Origin: Vanessa cardui
Taxonomy: Eukaryota > Arthropoda > Insecta > Lepidoptera > Nymphalidae
DNA: 64,000 bases
Direction: 5' to 3'
Assembly: GCF_905220365.1 (NCBI RefSeq)
Contig: NC_061127.1
Location: 7,254,001 to 7,318,000 of the forward strand
Below are positions 37,726 to 50,702 of this stretch, one piece after another. The position numbers and the translations under genes are program-made. Under the pieces are notes generated by a model. It worked only from the letters and a program-made list of their open reading frames with translations, searched no databases and was not told where the DNA came from. How positions within the stretch are numbered: the first letter of the stretch is position 1; every line of letters begins with the position of its first letter.

Positions 37726-40700
37726 TATTCCAATACCCTTTAATTGCTGGTCAGACTTTTATAAGGTTATTGACTTTTTTTGTCAAGATATTCTCATTGT
37801 AAGAGCTCAGGAAGTTGACAATGTTATACTCCTGCCACTAAAAGCGCGTAAACTCTCGATCGTGTCAGATTGCCGCCCATCGGATGCTAAAAATAAAACG
37901 TCTATTTCAGACTAAGTTCATATAGCGTTACAATAGTTTTTACGAAATCAGTGTTAGTAGCATTACTGAATGATATTTTGTTGTTACAATTTCGATTTAA
38001 TAATCGATTCATTAGTATAAAGGTTATATCAAACTGTAGATCTGACTAAAGTTTTAGGGTTTTTAGTCAAGAAATTGCCCAACCCCGGCATTGGTTAGTG
38101 CTTACAAATCCGCGTGGTTCGAAAAATTTCTTAAAACTTTAATCAAATATATCCAGAAGTATTGAACCAACGTACCTCTTCAGTTGTGTCGGATTGCCAT
38201 TTCATCGAATTATGAGAGTGAACAAGGCACATCAATATTTTCGGTTGAGTAAAATAAATTATGAAATTTGATAAAAAAAATATTATAAGTAAAAATATAC
38301 TTAAATATTCTGATTTTGAGTCATATAAATACAAAATTATTTAATTGAATTAAATATGTAAGTCGTTATTTATAGTCTGTATGTCACGTGACCGTGACGT
38401 AATGTAGACAAAAACTGTCATTTCATTATACTCCGGTCATTTGATAAAAAACGTTTCTGATTTTTAATACTAATAGTTGTACAATTCATTATTTTCCCAA
38501 AAAATACCAAATATTTATAGCTGTTAACGTTTACTAACTGTTGTTTTTATCAATGCGACATCACAAAACGGCTTTTTCTTAGGGAAATCAACATTTTGAT
38601 GTAGTTTCTCAACTCAGTACAATATCCTATAATACACGGAGGCCGCTATACAACCTACGATACGTCTATTGGCGAACATTGATGATCTTATTGTGATAAT
38701 AAAATAGAGTACGACTTTTTGTGCAAACCTGTGCATTATAATATCTCCCACGCACGTAGCCAGTCCTTGCGAATCTATCGTGGAATCAAAACAAATGAAT
38801 TAACAAAACCGAATTGATATCTTTCTTCCTTCTTAACTGTACATAAAAAAAAAAATCTTATAAAATAACGTTACGTTAAAAGTTATAGTTTTATTTGAAT
38901 AGAAAACTTTATTTTCGGAGCCACGAGGAAAATAGGTACTGTTTAACTTAGCTTTTAGCTCGATCACTTGCTCTCTGATTATTTCTTATTTACTAAAAAG
39001 TTCCGTTTTCCTTTTAAGCTTTACCGACCTTTTTCGGACTTTTGTATAAACAATATTAATCTTTCTGACAGTCCGTTAAGTCTTTAAAACCACCTAATTG
39101 AAGGCTTATCGAAAATGGTAATAGAATATGAAAATCGAATGTTATGAGTAACTTGTAAATCATTAACTTCAGTATTCATTTGTCAAATTTGCAAAGTTAG
39201 TATATATAACTTCGTAATTAATGCTTAGAAGGAGTTTTAACTTCTATTAAATATGTGTAAGACATTACGTAATGTTATACTTCCTGAAAGGTGTACATAA
39301 TTTTTCTCATAGGGCTTCAAAAATTACTGTAAAATAAATTGACTTCATTCACTAACAAGGGGAAAATAAACCGATTGTTTATGTAAATAGGAAAAATTTT
39401 GCAGTCGGTGACAAGCTATCAAAATCAGTATTTTCATTATTAATGTTATTGATTAGGGATAAAGCGTTTTTTTTCTTGATCCTCTTGAAAATTTATATTT
39501 ATTTTCACTGACAACATGAAATGTGGAAATTCCAAAAATGTTCAGGAAAAAAAATGACCCTAATTATTATACGATAATGGTTTCTCTTGTAGCTGCCATT
39601 TACTTCGATGGTGCACGAATGTTCTTGACTACCCCCGTCACACCATACTATTTAGGTTTGTATAGCCATGACATAGATATATATTTAAAGAAATCTTTAC
39701 GTCTAATTATTTCTATTACAATTATTTTTTTGTTACGTACATATATTGATGAATATTTTTATTGGTCCTGGATTAATTGTATGAACTGACATTAAGCTTA
39801 CAATATGACATAATAGTAAACACCTTAATATACAGAGAGGAAAGAATAAAATATTACGAAAAAATATTTCTCGTCTTCTTAATTAATACTTGTATTAATT
39901 GTTTTAAACATAGAGTTAGTTAAAGTATTTTTAGATATCTAATAAAAGTGATTACATTTTTTTTATGCAATGAAAATATAAGCTCACAGGTAAATAGAGC
40001 ATTATGTTAAGTGGTTACCACAATACCATCGGAAATTTTAGAAATTACAAATTAACTATGCGCCACCACAGTTGAGAACTAATCTTACCACCAAGTAAAA
40101 AGTAAATCGAGAAAAATATTAATCTCGCTGTTACAGGCATTTATAAAAATAATGATGATGTTAAAACTATTATTTGTTTTACAATTCGTTTAATTATTCA
40201 GAAAAAAATCCAAAAAAAAAATCGAACGAAAAACATAAAATACTGCAAAAATTAACATTTTCTTAATTGTTTGGTAGGAATAGTTTGAATTATAGTTAGT
40301 TGCTCTTTCATCTTTACTAAGTTTTAGCAATCCCCTTAATCAATTTAGAGAAGGAAATAACAGATGATTTTGTTGACGAATCAGGAAGTTTTAATTTTCT
40401 GAGAGGCCAGTAGGCTTAACACGAAACCTAAACAACATTTAGAAGAAGATCTTAGCCGTTGTTGACCTACTGAATTAGTTCGTCGACTTAGGAAAGTTAA
40501 CTCATTTCCTTGAAGAGCCCGGGGCTCCTTTGTTGCGTACTCTCTACCGTCACGTCGCTGATTTTCCGGAGGATGTTTTGTACATTTCCAAGCCTTAATT
40601 ACTTTTCAAATATTTTTGTTTAGCCAAGGAATTCTTTCTTTAAGCTTTGTTAACTCCTGTTTATAAACGAGAGTAATATTTTTATTAATTTATACCCTCT

Positions 40701-40814
40701 AAGTTGTTAGGACTTCATTCATTACTTTAATGAATATTTTAATAATAAATGAAATAGGAAAATACAGTTTTAATGGGATGAGGCGTCTATTAATAATAAT
40801 TAAAAGTAAAGTGA

Positions 40815-40960
40815 AGTTATAAATGCCCCACAACTGGGTTTTTATCTCGTCCATTGTGAGAATATGATTTGTGGCTTGGACCATCATTGGTTGACATATG
40901 TAGGGGGCAGATTTTCTGACGATGTTTTCCTTCATTAGCGGAGCAAGAATATGATCTCGC
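40815..40960 (-). repeat. Diverged SINE/LINE-tail-like repeat
   Basis: The minus strand has gaaggaaaacatcgtcagaa and cccagttgtggggcattta, echoing the S1 body and tail but otherwise different. A similar tail, cccagttgtgggatgttaa, lies at about 8180. Confidence 0.4.
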
Positions 40961-41944
40961 AATTTTCTTTTAAGTTTCACTCATACCAATAGGCTACCTC
41001 TTAAATTTTTCTATTTAATTCGTGAAGCTTTCTTGGGTACTTTGTAATAATCAGTCATGGCCAAATGCCATCTAATATGTCGAGGTATAGAAGCTGTTTG
41101 GTACGTACAAACAGTGGTATTAAAACGGATTTATCATTTGCTGTGTGTAATTATGCCTGTTTTTTGAGTCGAGCTGTTTCCAAAAACTACGAGTATATTA
41201 GGTACATGGTAGTTTTGTTTGTTAAATTTGTAGATTTAGACTCCAGAATTTTATAGTAGAAACCTTGGTTTCTAATAAATAAAAAATTCTGGGGCAAGCT
41301 CCAAGAAGGATTTATTGACTTTTTCGAGTCAGAAAATTGACGTTATAAGCTTATCCTTGCGTTTTGTGTTCATACAATGATTATCACTGTTTCTATCGGA
41401 GTGGTTAAAGTTACTATAAATATATACAACATTGTTGTAAATACATATATTGTGACGCAACAGTGAGTATTACTACTTTGTTAAAACATCCTGAAGGGAT
41501 TCTATTCCAATATTCATTATCCAAGATTATAAATAGACCGGACTGCTGTCTTTTGAAATAAAAATAGATCCAATATTTGTAGCATTAGTATAATGTATTA
41601 TGCCACAGGACATAATAATATGAAAATACCGAAATAGTATCAATATTAGTTTTGGTATTTGTGTCAGACTTTTCTTACAGCGTATGTTGCATAACTGAAT
41701 TTTTGGACATGAAATTTGTCGTTATAACTTTTTAATTGAACTAGATTTATATATTTTTTATATAAATATTATTTATATAAATAAATAAATAAATAGATAC
41801 TAAATAAAATAAATGTTCTAAAGATATTCGGCTCGTTACAGATAGAATTGCAATATTTATTGATCCTATATTAGAAAAAAACAACGCTTGCTAAGCACAT
41901 AAACCTTCTATTCGGAATCGGGGCGCGGGGCTGCTATATAACAG

Positions 41945-42258
41945 TAGCAATAGTAACAGTAACAGCATGCAAATTACCCACTGCTGGGCTAAAGCCTCCT
42001 CATCCATTAAGGAGGAGGTTTGGAACATATTCCACTACGCTGTTCCAATGCGGGTTGGTGGAATGCAAATGTGACAGAATTTTGATGAAATTAGGCACAT
42101 GCAGGTTTCTCTCACGATGTTTACCTTCAGCGCCGAGCACGAGATGAATTATTAACACAAATTAAGCACATGAAAATTCAGTGGTGCTTAATTGGGTTTG
42201 AACCTGCAATCATCGGTTAAGATGCACGCGTTCTAACCACTGGGCCATCTCAGCTCAG
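41945..42258 (-). mobile_element. SINE S1, full length, minus
   Basis: It runs from the CAGTAA-rich tail at about 41945 through the conserved body to the tRNA-like head (gggtttgaacc, cactgggccatctcagc). Confidence 0.85.
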
Positions 42259-42592
42259 CAACTATATACATACTATAATATACATTTTACGAATTCGGTT
42301 TAAAAGTATTCAACGTACAATTATGTTAATTGTTATACAATATAAATTATTTTGTGATAACTATTAAAATTAAGGCTTTATTTAAGCTTAGCAACTTTGA
42401 ACGTGGGAGCTCTTTGTGCCTCGGAAAGCACAAAAAGATGTTATTTTCTAATACTATAATAGACGAATTTAGCTCAAAAGATTATCTTGATACATTATAG
42501 CACACTTATAAGGGAGAACATTATTAAGACAATCTCAAGGCGTGTTTCGCTTAAAATTTTAATTAATAGCAATTTTGTTCAAAATGTTATCT

Positions 42593-42810
42593 GTGAATAC
42601 TAATATTATAATGTGAAAGTAACTCTGTCTGTCTGTTGTTCTTTCACTGCCGAACAAGTGAACCGAATTTGACGAAATTCGGTGTGAAGCAATCTTGAAC
42701 TACTAGGAAGGACATAGGCTAATTTTTGCCTAACAACAACAACAACAACAACAACAATAATAACAACAACCAACCCTAAAAACGCAAGCGAAGCTGCGGG
42801 CGACAACTAG
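42593..42810 (+). mobile_element. Non-autonomous Helitron H2
   Basis: The 5' region is actaatattataatgtgaaa followed by gtaactctgtctgtctg, and the 3' end is gcgaagctgcgggcgacaa then CTAG|T at 42807-42810. An AAC-repeat microsatellite sits inside (about 42730-42771). Confidence 0.75.
42730..42771. repeat. AAC trinucleotide microsatellite
   Basis: Runs of AAC are interrupted by AAT units, inside the H2 Helitron. Confidence 0.85.
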
Positions 42811-43035
42811 TAATAGTAAAAGGGTGGATTACTGTTACAAAAAATTGTGTATATTTGAACTGAAATCGAACTAAGCCATCAGCTGCAATTAATGAAAACC
42901 AATTATATTTAAATAATACAAATAAACTTGTACATAACTTTTATTGCAAACAAGAAAAATGTATATTTATTTTTGTATCGATGAAATATCTATTTGCTCA
43001 ATTCGTTAAATTGCGACTGCATTGACGAGTGGCCA

Positions 43036-43105
43036 ATATATAATCTCAGTGTCTAGGAGTAGTGACCACTTACCATGGGATGGTATTACCAGCCTGCATA
43101 ACTAA
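43036..43105 (+). repeat. Fragment of repeat family S3
   Basis: The sequence gtgaccacttaccatggga and the following ggtattaccagcctgcata match the 3' part of the poly-A-tailed S3 repeat at 50127-50422. Confidence 0.5.
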
Positions 43106-43576
43106 GATAAATTTAAATAATTTATTTTTAAAATATTAAACCGTTTCCAAAATTGGAAACAGCTAGGGAATTAAAGATAAAAACAATATATCTATGAAAC
43201 TATTTAACCGATATTAATGAAACTTACACTGTTCCTTAAATTGAAATGTACTTAACTGAGATTAAAAAGGATCATCTCAATACGACTTTTATTATACGAG
43301 AAATTCTTGAACAAACATACAAACTCACGAATTTAAGCACACGTGCCTGGAGGTGCGAATGGATCATCATACCCCAATATCATTAAATTCCAACAATGCT
43401 ACGTCATACATGTCGAACTGATAACCTCCTTTTTTAGAAATCGGTAAAAAATAAGCTAGAAGTGAATACTAGAAATAAGCAATAGTATTAGTACAGATTT
43501 ATTGGTATGTATGTATGCTAAGGTCAAAGTCAATATTAAAGAAATCTGTAGTATGAAATGTATGTGTGATGAAATG

Positions 43577-43873
43577 AGTCGAGATGGCGCAGTGGTTAGA
43601 ACGCGTGCAACTTAACCGATGATTGCGGGTTTAAACCCAGGCAAGCACCGCTGTTTCATGTGCTTAATTTGTCTCTATAATTTATCTCGGGCTCAGCGGT
43701 GAAGGAAAACATCGCGAGGAAACCTGCATGTGACAAATTTCATAGAAATTGTGCCACATGTGTATTCCACCAACCCGCATTGGAACAGCGTGGTGGAATA
43801 TGTTCCAAACCTTCTCCTCAAAGGGAGAGGAGGGCTTTAGCCCAGCAGTGGGAATTTACAGGCTGTTGTTTTG
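43577..43873 (+). mobile_element. SINE S1, full length, plus
   Basis: The head is gtcgagatggcgcagtgg, box B is ggtttaaaccc, the body is gaaggaaaacatcgcgagga, and the tail ends gggaatttacaggctg and continues ttgttttg. Confidence 0.85.
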
Positions 43874-43877
43874 TAGT

Positions 43878-46340
43878 ATTGATGACCAACAATGCAAAAA
43901 CTAGTTTCGATAATTAAGAATTGAAAGAGATATACCAAGCCAATATAAAACCAAGATGGAAGTTAAAATATATCTATATATTTTTATCTTTAATCCTATG
44001 TTTTTATGTTCGAATTGTAGCCATTGGATGGAGAATAATCTCCTTTCATTAAGGCTCATCGATTCCTTCGAGAAATTGGATTTCGCTTCAGTTGAAACTC
44101 AGATCTTATGTCTCAAAGTCGAAATAGGAATTGGACTTACATTTTTATCAACTCGTTAACTTTCAAAGCGAGCGTCACATTGATTTTGTGCATTTTATAT
44201 AAAATTCAGCATATTTCATTATAATCAAATACTTTGCAGCGTCGGTTGTGAGTTACAATTCTTTTGGATTGAATATTTTGAGTAAATTCCATAATATTGG
44301 CTATATTTTATTTATGGTTCTTGAATGATTTTTATTTCCGTGCCCATATTTTGAATGTCATTAAAGTTATTTTTTATTCTTTTTTTATCCGTAACTATTC
44401 TGTACCGATTCAGTTACTCGAACCGGTTTTCACCTTTAAAAGTATTTTCTGCCATTTTTGAGATCGTTTTTATTTGTCATTCATGTTTTATGCCATAAAT
44501 AAATAGACAGTGTACCATTATTTATTATTTTACTTTAATGTTACCTCTCTAAACTGCTAAGTTCAGCATTTGAGCTGACCATCAGCTCTTGTACTCCAAG
44601 AAGTGGGACCATTCAGTTAACTTTTACTCTCTACTACTTGGTTGGTGGATGACTACACTACGAACCTAACCCATCGCCCATACATTGCTACGGGACAATC
44701 TAGCGTGCTTTTTCTTTAATTTGTAATCATGGTTTTTATCGCATAAAAATAAAAAAATAAAAAAAATTCCATAAGAAAGTAAATAAAAAAACGTCTTGAC
44801 ATTTAAATACAATAAGATGAAATATGATGAAAGATGCAATAGTACATGTTTTTCTAAATGGTAACGATTTAATTTTCATCACGAAAATAAAAAAAACAAT
44901 GATACATAGCAGCATGAGAATTTGCAATATTTCAATAACTTGTTACGAGTTACTAAAAGCAATATCAACGTAAAATTATTTAATTTCGATCAGAAACAAA
45001 AATGTGGAATGAATTTCCTTTATTGGTTTCACGAAAACGTTTTTCGTTTCGCTTCCTGTGATCAGATTTATTTACAAAACTGATTGCAAGCGGAAAAGGA
45101 TCTGATTCTAAACGAAGATTGTTTACTTTTATTGTGATTACATTATAACATATACGAGTATATTAATGAACGGAGTTTTGAAGAACGGGAAAGATTTCTT
45201 CATATTTTTATTTTTCTATGAATCTATAAAGCATGTTTGTCGCCTTTTCTTTCTTTAAATCGTGATTAAAGTTTAAACAATAGCATGGATAGTAAATAAT
45301 TACTAAAAATAGTCTACAAACGATTTAGTCTACCTTCACAATATTTAAGGTTTTTAGAGATTCTTCATTTATACTTATAAAGTTTTTCATCATCATCATC
45401 ATTAGCCCATATTTGTCCACTGCTAGACATAGGCCTCTCCAATTGCACTGTGGTCCGTCTTCGATGAAGTTTTTATATCATGATAATTTTAACGATAGTT
45501 TGTAAAAGAACTGAATCAAAATTTAAAGAATTCGTAAATCAGAAACTCATGCCTACAACACGTTGGATTTGATAAAATTTGGATCTTATAAGAGCCAATT
45601 CAACACAAAGAATGAATCTTGATATTAAATAAAAATAACACTTACAAGTTATTTAAATTAATCAAATAAATAAAAACAATTATCGCCTTTAGAAGAAATT
45701 TTACAAAATATAAAGAAAATACAAGTGAGGCAGATATGCCAATGAAATACTCAATATAAAAGTTCATTTTGATGTGTACGCATTAGGGCTTGAAAAGGCT
45801 ATTTACGCTGATGGAAAGTAACTGCTATAGAAAAACGTTACAAATTTGTTTGTATTGATCCGATCCTTGGTATGAAATTCCTGATAATACTCACTTATCA
45901 CGAAATATCTTGAACTATGAGGACATATATTGGTACGTACTACCTTTGTCTTGACTTAGTGCTCGAAAATAAATGTTTTGTGAATTCGAACCAGGAATGG
46001 TTAATGTCCGATTTTATCTAAAAATTATTTGACTTTTTGTCTCTCAATAAGATAAATATTGTTATATAATTGTAGCCATGTATCGGTAATGGAACATTGT
46101 TGGAATAACTGCCAGTTCCAGCTTCTACAAATAAATCTTCCAAAAGCTATCAGCCCAGCTGTGGTACATTTTAGGTCGTAACCTTAAATGAACTGACGTT
46201 ATAATTGCTATTTCATTTTACTACACAGCATCAGAATTCCGATTTATCGATGAAATGCTGTCAGCATTCTTGCCACCAATCTATGCGGCGACGATTTGTA
46301 CTGTCAAACAAGAATTTTGTGTGTACCTACACTAGTAAAA
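43878..46340. other. Intergenic stretch
   Basis: A retroelement 3' scrap lies at about 45387-45470 (catcatcatcatcattagcc, then ccactgctagacataggcct) and an R4 fragment at about 46240-46300. I see no defensible exon. Confidence 0.5.
45387..45470 (-). mobile_element. Non-LTR retrotransposon 3'-end scrap
   Basis: An ATC-repeat tail is followed by ccactgctagacataggcct and ctccaattgcactg, a sequence common at the 3' ends of lepidopteran retroelements. The orientation is inferred from the tail position. Confidence 0.55.
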
Positions 46341-46350
46341 TGTATACTAA

Positions 46351-46634
46351 TCTATACATATAATAAAATTGGACTGTCTGTTTTTAATATTAAAATACCC
46401 TTTTTTTACTCAATTCATACGTATATATACACGGTATATATACCAAAATAACATTTTTTATCATTTTTGTCTGTTTGTCCGTCTGTCTATTTGTTCAGGC
46501 TAATCTGAGGAACGGCTGGACCGATCTTGACAGGACTTTCACTGGTAGATAAATGATGTAATAAGGAGTAACTTGTGCTACAATAATATTGTTTTTGTTA
46601 AATTTAACGCGTAAAAAGTCTCGGGCACAGCTAG
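46351..46634 (+). mobile_element. Non-autonomous Helitron H3, 284 bp
   Basis: It starts A|TC with TATACATATAATAAAATTGG and ends gggcacagCTAG. The base after CTAG is A, so the insertion junction has changed by at least one base. The body holds tgtctgtttgtccgtctgtc. Confidence 0.75.
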
Positions 46635-47242
46635 AATGAAATAAAGTGATCAATTATTAAGTTTATAAAAATATATTCGTTTAATTTTTCGAGTGAATAT
46701 CTCCATGCCAAACACATTTGAATATTTCTTTGATTTATTGGCATAAAATAAACTTATTATGTTTTATTGCAATTTAATAATAATGAATGTGTAATAGAGA
46801 TAAATGTTTGCAACGTGAAATGCTAATAAGCACCGTAGGAACACAAATCATGTTGATTGTATTTATGGGACAGTGTCCACTAATTTCAGGCTTGAATGGC
46901 CTTGTACGTAGGGTTGCCAATTATTACTAAATCACTTAATTTAAAATTGATATTTATTATACGAGAAATGTTTATATTGCGTCGAAGGGAATCCATTTTA
47001 TAGTTTTATTTTTCCATCTCGGATTTAATGTGTGTAGTTGTTAAATTTGAAGAACTTATTCGAAGTCTGTGCATGGATAAGTAAATTAAAAATGCATTTC
47101 GAACTTAACTTTCTAGTAAGAAATGTATTTATATAGACTAAATATTAAGAAATATTAGCTTACCCTGTTTACAAAGTTAGGTACATTGTAATCTTACGCC
47201 TATTAAAACCGGTATTAGATACTATACATACATTTATCGAGG

Positions 47243-47493
47243 AGGTTTTTTTTTATAGTGTAGGTAGGGAGAACCGAATGTGCCACCTGAAAATAAGTGG
47301 TCATCCTGGACCATAGAACATTATTCACATAATCAATGCGCCATCAACCTGGGAGCAAGCCCAGCCTGTACTCCGGCGCATTCACCCTCCAAATCGGAGC
47401 ATAGCAATACAAATCAATGTTATTTGGCAGTATAGTAAAGAGTGGTTGGTATCTACCCAAATGAGTTTGTAGAAACTCCTACCACCAAGTACT
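47243..47493 (-). repeat. S3 repeat copy, diverged
   Basis: It follows the minus-strand layout of the copy at 52673-52970: T-run, caccatcaacc-like centre, then cctaccaccaag at about 47480-47491. Confidence 0.6.
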
Positions 47494-47570
47494 TTAATAA
47501 TATAATGCAATTTTATTTGTTCTATTACACGAAATTAATTAAACTTAGTTATTATTTAAAAATCACTTAA

Positions 47571-47692
47571 CTGCCACATGTGTATTCCATCAACCCGCAT
47601 TGGAACAGCATGGTGGAATAAGTTATAAACCTTCTCCTCAAATGGAGAGAAGGCCTTTGGCCCAGCAGTGGGAATTTACAGGCTGTTGTTGA
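47571..47692 (+). mobile_element. SINE S1, 5'-truncated
   Basis: Only the 3' part is present: gccacatgtgtattcc, then cccgcattggaacagc, ending cccagcagtgggaatttaca and ggctgttgttg. Confidence 0.8.
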
Positions 47693-48387
47693 TGTATAAC
47701 AATATGTTTTAAGAAGTCATATTAATTAATTAGTAGCATCAGTAACAGCCTAAATGTTCCACTGTTGACATAAGGTTTAAGATATTTATATATAGATATC
47801 AATATTATGTATATTAACAGTAACATTGATCACTTTAATAGAACCAGTGATAATCATTGTGTGTGCACAATACGTAAGGATATGCTTATAACGTCCAGGT
47901 TCCGACTCCACAAAGTCAATAAAATCATCTTGGGTAAGGTATCCGTTTCTATATTATTATTCTGCAGATATTTTTAACTTTGCCGTTTCATAAATTTAAA
48001 ATATTTATAAAAAGTATACATTGTTAAGGAGGCGTATTGTTCGATACAAGATTATATAGATAATAAAAAAGTTGGATTTATTAAATACACATACATAAAA
48101 TTGTAGTTAACTAACATGCATTTGTATTTTTTACAACTTTGTATTTTTAAATGTTGAAAAAGAGTAATTACTGACTCTGTTGCCGACTCTTCTCGGTAGA
48201 ATCTACATTACGAACCGGTGGTAGCTTTACTTATAATGGTTTATTAAATGACGATTCATACATGCTTGTAATTGAATTAAGTATACTTTGATTTGGATAA
48301 GTCTTGTAGTTTATTCCATTAACATATGCTAGATACCTTCATTATTTCCTTCACGTCCAAAACAATCAAAGAATTTACCTATATTAC

Positions 48388-48596
48388 CTCCGTGGTCGAG
48401 TGGTGTGTACACCGGTTTTCATGGGTACGCCACTCCGAGGTCCCGGGTTCGATTCCCGACCGAGTCGATGTGGATTACCATAAGTTTTCTATGTTGTCTT
48501 GGGTCTGGGTGTCTGTGGTACCTTCGTTACTTCTGATTTTCCATAACACAAGTGCTTTAGTTACTTACATTGGGATCAGAGTAATGTATGTGATGT

Positions 48597-48602
<6 letters not shown>
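48388..48602 (+). mobile_element. tRNA-derived SINE, family S2, plus
   Basis: The head has box A (tggtcgagtggt) and box B (ggttcgattccc). The body matches the minus-strand copy at 1097-1330. The element runs directly into a long AT microsatellite. Confidence 0.8.

Positions 48603-48656
<54 letters not shown>
48603..48656. repeat. Perfect (AT)27 microsatellite
   Basis: It is 54 bp of uninterrupted AT at the 3' end of the S2 SINE. Confidence 0.95.
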
Positions 48657-48658
<2 letters not shown>

Positions 48659-49256
48659 AACAGCTAGGCTTAAGCACCCTCTCCCATTAACGAGGTTTGG
48701 AGCGTATTTCACCAACTGCTCCAATACCGGTAGGGGGATAGCAAAGCGATTTGGTAAATATCTTCATCGCCAAGCAAGAGCAGAATTATAAACAATACTT
48801 AATTCCACGAGCATCTCGTCTCTAGTTGAAAATAAATACTTAAAATTTAAAAATTATACCTGTTTTAGAACGAATGTGGATTAGCGAAACTGGCTATTAA
48901 TTCCCTTTGCTAATCCGATCTCGACTGAGGTAAATGTCAGACGTCCTCCAAAACTATTCAGTACGCTAAGATGACCAGTTAATACGTGAGTTGTCCCCTG
49001 ACCAACTTGACCTTATATACGCTACGATGATAGGAAATTATAATAGCAAATGATAGTTTTGTTAATTGGGTATGAAAATAAGTCTCTAGTCAGTTTAATA
49101 TAATACTTAGTACGGCGAGACGTTCTCTGTAGAATAGTTCTAGATTACAACAACACAAGATACTATCTTCGCCTCGTATATTATATTAGTACTGTGGTTC
49201 GTAAAATAATAGCAATGTATTCTGTATGATTTCATTGTTCAAACTTTAAAAAATAA

Positions 49257-49558
49257 TTAGCTGTGCCCTCGACCTTGTACGCGTTTGAATGTAACAAAAA
49301 AATATTATTGTAGCCTAAGTTACTCCTTTATATCAGTTATCTGCCAGTGAATATCCCGTCAAAATCGGTCCAGCCGTCCAAAGATTATTCGGAACAAACA
49401 GACAGATAAACAGACAAAAATGGTAAAAAAATGTTGTTTTGGTATATGTACCGCGTATACCGCGTATACATATATGAATTGAGTAAAAAAGGGCTATTTT
49501 ATAACAATTAAAATTTAAATATTACAAACAAACACTCCAATTTTATTATATGTGTAGA
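49257..49558 (-). mobile_element. Non-autonomous Helitron H3, complete, 302 bp
   Basis: On the minus strand it begins A|TC at 49558 and ends CTAA|T at 49257, which satisfies the CTRR rule. The body matches the H3 copies at 36341 and 46351. Confidence 0.75.
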
Positions 49559-49619
49559 TGTAAAAGTAATAATAAAATATATTTATTTTGTGTTTGTGAT
49601 GATTGGTGATACCAACGGA

Positions 49620-49790
49620 GGTATTTACCTCAAGCTCTTTGTTTCTCTTAAAACTCTGCCCAGCTGACGACTCCGAAGACTTCAGGGAGAGAACCGCATA
49701 ACGGCATCGTAAGCGAGAATCCACAGCACAGGCCCCAGAACCGACCCCTGTGGAATTGAAAAGCACCTATCTTTCGGTTTATGTACCGTT
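49620..49790 (-). mobile_element. Reverse-transcriptase remnant of a non-LTR retrotransposon
   Basis: One minus-strand frame from about 49789 reads RCFSIPQGSVLGPVLWILAY and continues DAVMR. The PQGSVLGP motif followed by LW..AYDAV is the RT region just before the YADD catalytic box in R1/jockey-type elements. Similarity fades after about 49690, and the catalytic YADD box is not visible. It is a dead fragment; a longer ORF in another frame over the same bases is a shadow. Confidence 0.75.
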
Positions 49791-50098
49791 ATGCTCCATA
49801 TCCAAAACGTACATATCGTTCGTGTTCTACAAGAACGTGTACGAATTTTTATTAATAAGGTTATTAAGTAGATTATAATGCAGGTGTTTTATTGACATTT
49901 ATGGAAATTTTGTGGAAAAACATACAGGAGCTTTCCAGCGAAGCAAAATAATTAAAAACAAAACAATAATTCAGCAACTGCCCATGTTATCTAATATTTT
50001 AACCCGCAGAACAGACTATGCCAATTAAACCACGATTATATAAATACTAGTATTTGCATCATCATGGCATATTAAGAATAAAACTATATAACAAATAA

Positions 50099-50126
50099 GC
50101 CCGGCCCAGCTAAAGCTGGGCCGGGC
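50099..50126. repeat. GC-rich 13-bp perfect inverted repeat
   Basis: GCCCGGCCCAGCT pairs with AGCTGGGCCGGGC across a 2-nt AA centre, immediately at the start of the S3 repeat. Confidence 0.85.
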
Positions 50127-50422
50127 TTGGTGGTAGGGCTTTGTGCAAGCCCGTCTGGGTAGGTACCACCCACTCATCAGTTATTCTACCGCCAAACAAC
50201 AGTACTCAGTATTGTTGTGTTCCGGTCTGAAGGGTGAGTGAGCCAGTGTAACTACAGGCACAAGGGACATAACATCTTAGTTCCCAAGGTTGGTGGCACA
50301 TTGACGATGTAAGGAATAGTTAATAATTCTTACAGCGTTAATGTCTATGGGCGATGGTGACCACTTACCATCAGGTGGCCCATATGCTCGTCCGCCAACC
50401 TATACCATAAAAAAAAAAAAAA
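50127..50422 (+). mobile_element. Poly-A-tailed interspersed repeat S3
   Basis: It runs from ttggtggtagggctttgtgc to a poly-A tail (about 50407-50422). Conserved inner parts are gtaccacccactcatcag, gagtgagccagtgtaactac and ggtggcacattgacgatgta. Other copies lie at 47243, 52673 and 61100 (minus) and a fragment at 43036. The form suggests a SINE or the 3' end of a LINE. Confidence 0.7.
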
Positions 50423-50702
50423 GCTATTGCATATATATATTAGGAGATCAATCCGTATAAAGATTTGGTATATTTTTATAAAGTATGATATTATAGTTTT
50501 GCCTTACAAATTCGCGAATAAATTATTTCCATATAACAATGTCGCTATATACAAAAAGGCTAGAGATTAGTGTACTTTAATCTCGAATCCATCCTGAAAC
50601 TATGAAATAAAAAACGATATTGTAGATAAACCGGATTAGCTTTTCCACTAATCTGGTGAAAAGCAAACATAACTTTCAACGAAATAGATATATAAATAAA
50701 CT

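Larger units (their letters stand above)
36600..41940. other. Intergenic stretch with few recognisable features
   Basis: It holds the Helitron H2 fragment at about 37540-37725 and a diverged SINE-like piece at about 40815-40960. The ORFs at about 37628-37915, 39523-39789 and 41065-41256 show no domain, splice context or coding bias that I trust. Confidence 0.5.

Noticed and set aside
39523..39789. 88-aa plus-strand ORF
   Set aside because: A plausible start and some hydrophobic runs, but no family match, no splice partners and a biased composition.
42606..42806. 66-aa minus-strand ORF with a run of valines
   Set aside because: It comes from an AAC microsatellite inside a Helitron.
48388..48463. 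Possible tRNA gene
   Set aside because: Box A and box B are present, but this is the head of a SINE found twice in the window, with no clean acceptor stem.
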